The notes beneath the pieces are model-generated. The model did not search any database. It saw only the letters and a program-made list of their open reading frames with translations, and was not told the DNA's origin. From NCBI GenBank assembly GCA_902796865.1, contig CADBQZ010000019.1, positions 1 through 22,285 of the forward strand: a DNA stretch of 22,285 nucleotides, given 5' to 3'. The stretch comes from an uncultured Ruminococcus sp. GTDB taxonomy: Bacteria; Bacillota; Clostridia; Oscillospirales; Ruminococcaceae. The stretch's first letter is position 1. Each line of letters opens with the position of its first letter. The translations under genes and the position numbers were made by a program. Of this stretch, positions 16,758 to 22,285 are shown piece by piece.

Positions 16758-17748
16758 ATATTTTTCTCCTTATAAGCATTGCGGCTGGAAATACTACCGC
16801 CAGTATTACTATCATAGTTCCGGTGAGCGGCAAAAGGTCTGTATCAAAGCTTCCGCTTACGGCGGATATACCAAGCATAAGAACAGCAGCCGCAAGGGTC
16901 TTGTATTTTAGCTTTGGAAGCAGTTCTTTTACGAACATCACAGAAAGTACTATCTGTAATGTTGCGGTGAATACGCAAAGCATAGTGAATAAAAGCATAT
17001 AGAGCGGATCGGCTCGCTGAATGCTCAGCGGCTGAGAAAAAGCGCCTGCCGTGAAAAACGGTATATCAGATATGCTCATGACTTTTCCGAGTACAGTTAT
17101 TTCGATAAGCGAAATGCCTTCTGTCAGTATCAGTTTCCCGGCAAAAAAAGCCAAAGTGCTTTTTGAGCGCTGTTTATCAGAAAACTGCATCAGAACAAAC
17201 AGCATGACAAGCTCTCCGGACTGTGCAAGATCACGCAAAGCATATCTTATGATATCTTTTGTATCGGCAGACGGTGAAAAATTTGAAAGATCCATTTTCG
17301 GCACAGCGCCTGTTATCATAACAGCCAGAGAAACAGCCGTGAGTGCTGTTAGTATCCATGAAGCCCGTGATACAGCCTTTATGCCGAATGAGGCGGTGTA
17401 TACACATACGGCAGCGAGTATGAGCGCTCCTGTGAGACTGCTGTCGATCGGGAAGTGTACGCTTTTGGTGACTTCCCAGAGCATAGAGAAGCTTTCTGAA
17501 CCTAGTATGATAAAAAATAAGGCGTAGAGCATACAGCCGAATTTTCCTAATAGCATATCTTTTTTAAGAGAAAAATTCTTATCTTTATATAGTATCAGCA
17601 TTGGGACGGCGCATAGGGACTGAAATATCAGCGAAAGCGCCGCTCCTGCCATATGTGCAGCATCAGAAGCTTCCGGTGAGCATATTATCAAGAAAGTGCG
17701 GACGCATATCAGCACAGAAAAAAGTCCCAGGCTTTTGTACTTATCCAT
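16666..17748 (-). CDS. GerAB-like spore germination permease
   Basis: A 360-residue integral membrane protein of the GerAB/ArcD/ProY endospore family, with about ten hydrophobic segments. In Bacillus this subunit is related to amino-acid permeases and carries the germinant-binding site. The start ATG at 17748 overlaps the end of gerA by 8 bp, with GGAGGAAC inside gerA as ribosome-binding site. The last membrane segment ends near LIRRKIY. The remaining 30 or so residues are an Asn/Ser-rich hydrophilic tail coded almost entirely within the gerC signal-peptide region in another frame. Several Cys occur in the first membrane segments. The length agrees with the family. Confidence 0.9.
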   Translation of the reverse strand: MDKYKSLGLFSVLICVRTFLIICSPEASDAAHMAGAALSLIFQSLCAVPMLILYKDKNFSLKKDMLLGKFGCMLYALFFIILGSESFSMLWEVTKSVHFPIDSSLTGALILAAVCVYTASFGIKAVSRASWILTALTAVSLAVMITGAVPKMDLSNFSPSADTKDIIRYALRDLAQSGELVMLFVLMQFSDKQRSKSTLAFFAGKLILTEGISLIEITVLGKVMSISDIPFFTAGAFSQPLSIQRADPLYMLLFTMLCVFTATLQIVLSVMFVKELLPKLKYKTLAAAVLMLGISAVSGSFDTDLLPLTGTMIVILAVVFPAAMLIRRKIYAIQKNNNSSNNSSDTGSPDRLHTGEGASQ

Positions 17749-19207
17749 TCAGTTCCTCCACAGTAAAATCGTTTTCCTGCATTTTGCGGAAACCCGAACG
17801 CACTGCCGTATCGCCAAGCGCTCGTTTGAAAAACGGTGAGAAAGGAGCGGTATACGGGAATCCGTAATCTTCCGTAGAACACATATTAAAAAGTATCACA
17901 GACAGACAAAGGCTTATCCCGAAAAGTCCCCATATGCCTCCGCATATCACAAGTATTATCCTGAGTATCGGTATAGTCTGTGAAAGTTCGGGTATTACAA
18001 AGCCGCTTACTGCTGAAAGTGCTGCTACGGTCAGCATGGGAGTGCTTATAAGTCCGGACTGTACGGCACAGTCGCCGATTATTATTCCTGCAACTATGCT
18101 TACAGCACCGCCGACCGAACGTGGCAGGCGCAGTCCGGCTTCCTTTATAACTTCATACATTAGCAGTACTCCGACCGTTTCGGCGGTTATAGGGAACGGA
18201 ACGTTTTTTTCTGCATCGGAAAGGATAAGAAGAAGAGTGCTGTTTAAAAGCTCCTGATGATGCAGAGCGACCGCTGTATATAGTGCCGGCAGCAGAAGAG
18301 CTATTATGAACGCAATGTATTTTACCCAGCGTATGAACGTTCCGTAAAAAGGCTTGAAATTATAGTCATCTACCGTCTGGAAATTATCGGTGAAAAGCTT
18401 AGGGATATATAGTGCATAGGGACTTCCGTCAACAAATACCGCAACACGTCCTTCGATAAGTTTAGAACATAGAACATCGGGACGTTCGGTGGTACCAGCC
18501 GATGAGAATATACGCTTGTTTTCAGGCTCTAAAAAAGGCTGTATATATCCGGTGGAAAGTATTGATTCGAGCTTTATGCTGTTAATGGAATGCTCTATCC
18601 TTGATATTAGTTCTTTCGGTACACGGTCAGACAGATAGCTTATACATATATCTGTTTTTCCGGTCTCTCCTTTTACAAGAAGTTTCTGTACCAATACCGG
18701 GGATTTAAGTCTTCGGCGTATAAGCGACATATTCACACGCACGGTCTCAACAAAGCCGTCATGCGAACCGGTAAGATTGTTTTCACCGAATGTATCTGAA
18801 ACGCTTCGTTTTTCATAGCCCTGTACTCCGAAAGCGAGCATACTGTTCATACCGTCTGCTGCTAAAAGCACAAAGCCAGAATTCAATAATGCAAAGAATC
18901 GTCCGTAATCCGAAACAGAGCATCGGTCGGTAGAAAGAAGCATTTTTTTGTTTATATGCTCAAAAAGCTCAGGCGCAGTGATGTTTTCAAGTGAAAGAGC
19001 CATGAGCGGCTCTATCATCATATCGGTCATAGTGAACGATGACACAAGTCCTTCACAGCAAAAAATACAGCATCGGATACCGCATATTTCCGTTTCGTTT
19101 ATAAGAAGATCAGAACTTTCAGAAGAAATATCTTTTATTTTCTGAATACTTGCCGATATATCGGGAATGATAGGTATATCTTCATAGGATATGACATTTT
19201 TATGCAT
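17741..19207 (-). CDS. GerAA-like spore germination receptor subunit
   Basis: A 488-residue GerA family protein. The soluble N-terminal region (about 1-285) includes the conserved RVAVFVDGSPYAL motif, which is close to the membrane part. The C-terminal region has about four or five membrane segments, with the family signatures PITAETVGVLLMYEVIKEAGLRLPR and GDCAVQSGLISTPMLTVAALSA. It is the A subunit of a germinant receptor. Together with the overlapping gerB and gerC it makes a complete receptor set. AAGGAT lies before the ATG at 19207. A hairpin (19231-19258) lies in its leader. Its forespore promoter is not clear by eye. Confidence 0.92.
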   Translation of the reverse strand: MHKNVISYEDIPIIPDISASIQKIKDISSESSDLLINETEICGIRCCIFCCEGLVSSFTMTDMMIEPLMALSLENITAPELFEHINKKMLLSTDRCSVSDYGRFFALLNSGFVLLAADGMNSMLAFGVQGYEKRSVSDTFGENNLTGSHDGFVETVRVNMSLIRRRLKSPVLVQKLLVKGETGKTDICISYLSDRVPKELISRIEHSINSIKLESILSTGYIQPFLEPENKRIFSSAGTTERPDVLCSKLIEGRVAVFVDGSPYALYIPKLFTDNFQTVDDYNFKPFYGTFIRWVKYIAFIIALLLPALYTAVALHHQELLNSTLLLILSDAEKNVPFPITAETVGVLLMYEVIKEAGLRLPRSVGGAVSIVAGIIIGDCAVQSGLISTPMLTVAALSAVSGFVIPELSQTIPILRIILVICGGIWGLFGISLCLSVILFNMCSTEDYGFPYTAPFSPFFKRALGDTAVRSGFRKMQENDFTVEELNG

Positions 19208-19230
19208 GATATTTATTATCCTTTCTTTAA

Positions 19231-19258
19231 GGTATCACGGCAAAACCGGCTTGATATC
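19231..19258 (-). promoter_or_regulatory. Leader hairpin upstream of gerA
   Basis: GGTATCA (19231-19237) pairs with TGATATC (19252-19258). An inner CGG/CCG pairing (19238-19240, 19246-19248) lies around a CAAAA loop. It sits just 5' of the gerA ribosome-binding site on the minus strand. No T run follows in either direction, so it is not a terminator. Confidence 0.4.
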
Positions 19259-19484
19259 AGTATTGACAACAAATGGAAAAAAATACACAGTGGGAAGAAA
19301 AAAAGAAATAAAGTGCATTATTGCTGACACATTCCAATAAAAAGATACGTAAAAAAATTAAAGGTTTCTAAAAATTTAACAAATATTTGGGAATACCGAA
19401 AAAAATGCTTTACAGGGCAGGCTTATTGAGTTATAATAATAAAAGCGCCGGTCAATAAAATTTTGATTTAGTTAAAGTTGTCTA

Positions 19485-19513
19485 TTGACTTTTTCTGAAA
19501 CATGGCTTATAAT
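19485..19513 (+). promoter_or_regulatory. Distal promoter upstream of scaC
   Basis: TTGACT (19485-19490), 17 bases, TATAAT (19508-19513). The context TCTATTGACTTT is repeated at the second promoter 186 bp downstream. The predicted start near 19520 coincides with the 5' arm of a long-range stem. Confidence 0.8.
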
Positions 19514-19520
19514 GTAAATA

Positions 19521-19621
19521 TGGTAATTCTATATGGCTATCTCTGTGCATTCGTGAGCAAGAAAACAGAGAAAAATAACGTTTTTTTATGGTATATCAAA
19601 ATGTATTCATTATAATTACCA
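19521..19621 (+). ncRNA. Possible structured RNA element between two promoters
   Basis: TGGTAATT (19521-19528) is perfectly complementary to AATTACCA (19614-19621), closing a roughly 100-base region. Inside, CTCTGT (19541-19546) pairs with ACAGAG (19565-19570). The 5' arm starts about where the upstream promoter would initiate. This is what a compact regulatory RNA or attenuator would look like. No known family was recognised, and the region is AT-rich, so chance pairing is possible. Confidence 0.35.
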
Positions 19622-19670
19622 ATTTAAGATGTTCTATTTTATAATAACATACAAAAAAGTTTAAAATCTA

Positions 19671-19699
19671 TTGACTTTAATTGTAAATTAAACTATAAT
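19671..19699 (+). promoter_or_regulatory. Proximal promoter of scaC
   Basis: TTGACT (19671-19676), 17 bases, TATAAT (19694-19699). It would start transcription near 19706, giving a 120-base leader before the scaC start codon. Confidence 0.87.
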
Positions 19700-19741
19700 T
19701 GTAATGTAGACCATTTGTGAGTATTTACACTATCGTATAAT

Positions 19742-19772
19742 TAAAGGGATGGACAGAGCAAGTATCTCTTTA
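19742..19772 (+). promoter_or_regulatory. Hairpin in scaC leader
   Basis: TAAAGGGAT (19742-19750) pairs with ATCTCTTTA (19764-19772) with one G-T wobble and a 13-base loop. No T run follows. It lies about 40 bases upstream of the scaC ribosome-binding site (AAGGAGG, 19813-19819). It may stabilise the mRNA. Confidence 0.45.
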
Positions 19773-19828
19773 TTATATAAAAAACCATTATTTTATTATG
19801 TTCATTTCAGAAAAGGAGGAAAACACAA

Positions 19829-20722
19829 ATGAAATCAAAAAAAATTTTGGCAGGCTTCTGTGCATCACTTATGCTTGCAGCAGCAACACTCCCTTCAGTA
19901 TCCGCAGCAGATGCTGTTAAGGTAAAGGTGGGCAGCGCCGAAGCAAAGGCAGGAGAGGACTTTACAGTTGCGATCAACCTTTCCGACATTCCATCAGCAG
20001 GTATCAACGGATGTGATTTTGGTATCCAGTACGACGCTGATGTTGTAGAGCTTACAGGTGTTACAACAGGAGCTATCGCAAAAGAAGATTCAGCCAAGCT
20101 TGACGGAGTAGAACCGCTTGAGGTTGGATATGAAAGCGGCTTCGTAAGCATCATTTATGCACTCAGTTCAGATGCTATCACAGAATCAGGTACATTCCTT
20201 AATGTTAAGGGTACTGTTAAGAGCACAGCAAAGGCTGGAGATAAGTCAGAGCTCAAGATCGTAGCTATTGACAGAAAAGAAAACTCAGTAAGCACATCAA
20301 ATAATGCAGATATCATCTTTGGTATGCTCAATACTGATGAAACTTCAGTAATGTACACACCTACAATCACAGATGGTGTTGTAGAAGTTATAGGCGAAGA
20401 AAATCCTTCAGATAAGCCTTCTGAAAACCCATCAGAAGATCCTTCAGAAGATCCTTCAGATAAGCCTTCAGAAGATCCTTCAGAGCAGCCAGGAAATGTT
20501 GATCCTTCAAAGAGATCAATGCTCGGCGACGTTGACTTAGACAAAGTCCCTGGCAAGACAAACGATGCAGTTCTTCTTGCAAAGTACATAGCAAACAAGA
20601 ACAAGTATCCTCTCAGTGATGAAGCACTTGCAAACGCTGACGTTAACCTTGACAACGCAGTTGGAACAGCAGACCTTACAATGCTTGTTGAAGTAGTATT
20701 AGGAAAGATAAGCCTTTCATAA
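19829..20722 (+). CDS. scaC: Cellulosomal adaptor scaffoldin: one cohesin plus dockerin (ScaC-like)
   Basis: A 297-residue secreted protein. It has a signal peptide (1-26, cleavage after VSA), one cohesin (about 28-188), a Pro-Ser-acidic linker made of seven tetrapeptides (193-220), and a C-terminal dockerin (about 231-297). The two calcium loops start at Asp234 and Asp271. The first loop has one extra residue compared with the canonical 12-residue pattern. Size and architecture match R. flavefaciens ScaC. By published work, ScaC docks onto a ScaA cohesin and offers a cohesin of different specificity to another set of enzymes. The gene sits directly upstream of a multi-cohesin scaffoldin, as in the known scaC-scaA order. 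The symbol is assigned from architecture and context, not from a search. Confidence 0.8.
   Translation: MKSKKILAGFCASLMLAAATLPSVSAADAVKVKVGSAEAKAGEDFTVAINLSDIPSAGINGCDFGIQYDADVVELTGVTTGAIAKEDSAKLDGVEPLEVGYESGFVSIIYALSSDAITESGTFLNVKGTVKSTAKAGDKSELKIVAIDRKENSVSTSNNADIIFGMLNTDETSVMYTPTITDGVVEVIGEENPSDKPSENPSEDPSEDPSDKPSEDPSEQPGNVDPSKRSMLGDVDLDKVPGKTNDAVLLAKYIANKNKYPLSDEALANADVNLDNAVGTADLTMLVEVVLGKISLS
20405..20488 (+). repeat. 12-bp tandem repeat coding the scaC linker
   Basis: Seven in-frame tetrapeptides of the form Pro-Ser-Glu/Asp-X are coded by CCTTCAGAAGAT-like 12-base units. This gives a flexible acidic linker between cohesin and dockerin. The unit number may vary between strains. Confidence 0.9.
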
Positions 20723-20748
20723 TAAAACAATTTTAAAAGCGAAATGTA

Positions 20749-20828
20749 TTTAAGCCAGTCGGCTTAAAATAAAGTGGGGGATCACCCGATAAGTAATAAA
20801 TTCACGTTTGTGCGGTGGAAGCACAAAC
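20749..20828 (+). promoter_or_regulatory. Two perfect hairpins between scaC and the scaA-like gene
   Basis: TTTAAGCC (20749-20756) pairs with GGCTTAAA (20761-20768) around AGTC. GTTTGTGC (20806-20813) pairs with GCACAAAC (20821-20828) around GGTGGAA. Neither is followed by a T run, so the two genes are probably cotranscribed. A GC-rich GTGGGGGATCACCC stretch lies between the hairpins. No promoter is evident in the 123-bp gap. The structures may be mRNA processing or stability sites; this is inference. Confidence 0.6.
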
Positions 20829-20845
20829 AGAAAGGAAAAAAAGAG

Positions 20846-22285
20846 ATGAAGAAAGGTAAACTTCTATCAGTTCTGACATCATTGGCTATGACAGGTTCAA
20901 TGATACTCAGTGCAGTCCCTTTCACAGCTTCAGCTGCTAATAATCTGGGACTGAAAATGACCTCTGAAAAGACTGAATATTCACTCGCTGAAATTCAGGC
21001 CGGAGCGAGGGCAACAGTATACGTTGACATGGACGGTTCAATTTCCGAAAGTGACAACATCAAGTGCGTTGAGGCGGATCTCGTACCGGAAACTTGGGGT
21101 ACAGTTGATCCTATCAACTTAGACATTTCCGACAAGAACGCATTAGCATCAAGCTATGGCGACAGTCCTTACATGGACGAATGTTTCAACGGAAGCTCAA
21201 CAATGGCGGTTTCGTATCGTGATAAAGGTTATGATCCTCAATGTGGATACAACCACTTCGAAAACGATACTACGGACGCAGACAACATTCCTAGGTTCGT
21301 AATCGCTTCTGACTCGAATCTCGGCTTCTTAAGAGCAGGTTCAGGTGCACATATCGCAGAATTTGAAGTTGCATTCCCTAAGACACTTAAGGAAGGTAAG
21401 TACACTATCAATTTTGCAAATGCACACAACCTTGTTTACCCAGACGGTATACTCGGCAAAGCTGATACACAGAATGTAGCATCAACAAAGGGTATTACAT
21501 TTACAATCGGCGAAGGCACAACACAGCAACAGTCAACATCACAGAATCAGAACACAGGAACAATCGCTCCTAAGGAATACGATTCAACTGCAACTCTTTC
21601 TGTTGAAAAGGGCGTTAAAGCAACAGCCGGCGAAACAGTAAACGTTCCGCTTTATGTAAAGCTTGACCCAGCAGCAGATCCTCAGACATTCGACGGATTC
21701 GTTGTTGATTTTGAGTATGATACAACAGCACTTGATCTTACTGCTGTTAAAAAGCCTAAGCAGGTAGGTCTTGAAGGCGGTACAACAGCATACGCTCTCA
21801 ATACAAACCTTGATGGTAATAATAACACAGTAAACATCATGCTCCAGGGCGAAAACAGCATCCAGGTAACTGATCCTACAAAGCCTCTCGCAGTTCTCCA
21901 GTTCAAGGTTAATGACGGAGCAGAAGGCGAATATCCTATCAAGATAAAGAGCCCCGACGGTGGCAAGATCGAAATGGTTCATGTTGGTACAAGTGAACAT
22001 ACAACATACTTTGAACCTGTAACAGTTGATGGTTCTATCATAGTTGGCGAAAAGGTAAGCACTATCGCTCCTAAGGAATATGACGGAACTGCAAAGCTCA
22101 AGCTTGAAAAGGATGTTAAGGGAACAGTTGGCGAAACAGTAAACGTTCCGCTTTACATCAGCCTTGATCCTTCAGCAAATCCTCAGTCATTCGACGGATT
22201 CGTTGTTGACTTCAAGTATGACACAACAGCTCTTGACCTCGTAGCAGTTAAGAAGCCTAAGCAGGTAGGTCTTGAAGGCGGTACA
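20846..22285 (+). CDS. scaA: Multi-cohesin scaffoldin (ScaA-like), 3' end outside window
   Basis: The frame is open for 480 codons to the window end. Signal peptide 1-30 (cleavage after ASA). An N-terminal region of about 190 residues (31-221) with a divergent beta-rich, partly cohesin-like pattern follows. A Gln/Thr/Asn linker (222-238) leads into cohesin 1 (239-405) and the start of cohesin 2 (from 406). The two cohesins begin with the same TIAPKEY sequence, are spaced 167 residues apart, and are identical at 61 of the 75 residues that can be compared. R. flavefaciens ScaA also has an N-terminal module followed by near-identical cohesins and a dockerin, and lies next to scaC. The symbol is therefore likely, but ScaB or another scaffoldin is not excluded. 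The ribosome-binding site is a weak AAAGGA. Confidence 0.78.
   Translation, partial: MKKGKLLSVLTSLAMTGSMILSAVPFTASAANNLGLKMTSEKTEYSLAEIQAGARATVYVDMDGSISESDNIKCVEADLVPETWGTVDPINLDISDKNALASSYGDSPYMDECFNGSSTMAVSYRDKGYDPQCGYNHFENDTTDADNIPRFVIASDSNLGFLRAGSGAHIAEFEVAFPKTLKEGKYTINFANAHNLVYPDGILGKADTQNVASTKGITFTIGEGTTQQQSTSQNQNTGTIAPKEYDSTATLSVEKGVKATAGETVNVPLYVKLDPAADPQTFDGFVVDFEYDTTALDLTAVKKPKQVGLEGGTTAYALNTNLDGNNNTVNIMLQGENSIQVTDPTKPLAVLQFKVNDGAEGEYPIKIKSPDGGKIEMVHVGTSEHTTYFEPVTVDGSIIVGEKVSTIAPKEYDGTAKLKLEKDVKGTVGETVNVPLYISLDPSANPQSFDGFVVDFKYDTTALDLVAVKKPKQVGLEGGT
21560..22285 (+). repeat. 501-bp tandem cohesin repeat (unit 1 complete, unit 2 partial)
   Basis: Unit 1 runs 21560-22060; unit 2 starts at 22061 and is cut at the window end after 225 bp. 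Long stretches are identical at DNA level, for example around GGCGAAACAGTAAACGTTCC and at the last 20 or more bases before the window end. This points to recent duplication or gene conversion. Confidence 0.95.

Noticed and set aside
19208..19300. Sigma-G/sigma-F type promoter for gerA on the minus strand
   Set aside because: A TGTATT ... CAATACT pair with a 17-base gap is only a partial match, too weak to annotate.
19520..19615. A 31-codon ATG frame beginning at the distal scaC promoter start site (leaderless peptide)
   Set aside because: It has no ribosome-binding site, and an open stretch of this length is expected by chance. The overlapping stem pairing gives a simpler reading as RNA structure.
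20405..20488. Short regular repeats as a CRISPR array
   Set aside because: Units are 12 bp, contiguous without spacers, in frame, and code a Pro-Ser-acidic linker.
20388..20594. Minus-strand open frames inside scaC and other long reverse frames inside groEL, HtrA and ger genes
   Set aside because: They mirror the codon bias of the real genes, lack ribosome-binding sites and show no family motifs.

Overview
The window looks like the chromosome of a low-to-mid GC, Gram-positive, anaerobic, cellulosome-producing ruminococcus. Ruminococcus flavefaciens or a close relative fits best. The reasons are cohesin and dockerin modules in three secreted proteins, a scaC-like single-cohesin adaptor directly followed by a multi-cohesin scaffoldin (the order known from the R. 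flavefaciens sca cluster), a HrcA/CIRCE-controlled groESL operon, a GerA-type spore-germination operon and a reverse rubrerythrin. The species assignment is inference from gene content and order only.

Layout. Positions 1-813 hold the 3' part of ribF (flavin cofactor synthesis). Positions 946-5833 are a tightly overlapping plus-strand operon: ABC ATPase, ABC-2 permease, GldG-like protein and a DUF4340 protein, i.e. a Gld-type ABC system. A 93-residue conserved small protein follows (5965-6246), then an intrinsic terminator. At 6435-6721 there is a near-consensus promoter, a cyclic di-GMP-I (GEMM-I) riboswitch and a terminator. These precede a secreted protein with two tandem cohesin-like domains and a C-terminal dockerin (6774-8072). 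A strong promoter then drives a reverse rubrerythrin (8313-8855).

From 9068 to 13392 all genes lie on the minus strand. In transcription order they are an OmpR-type response regulator, an HtrA-like membrane serine protease and a peptidase U32-like protein (one operon ending in a terminator), then rsmE, then a small Cys-rich membrane protein with its own promoter. Divergent from the response regulator is groES-groEL behind a perfect CIRCE operator. groEL converges on the minus-strand gerA-gerB-gerC operon (19207-15792) through a shared bidirectional terminator.

The right edge (19440-22285) is the start of a scaffoldin locus. A leader has two near-identical promoters bracketing a potentially structured RNA. 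Next come scaC (cohesin, Pro-Ser-acidic linker, dockerin), a 123-bp gap with two perfect hairpins, and a scaA-like scaffoldin cut by the window end inside its second 501-bp cohesin repeat.

The most interesting signal is the direct wiring of c-di-GMP sensing to a secreted cohesin-like/dockerin protein some 12 kb from the scaffoldin cluster. It suggests that cell-surface or cellulosome assembly here is partly under second-messenger control. The unexplained RNA structures around scaC and scaA come next.
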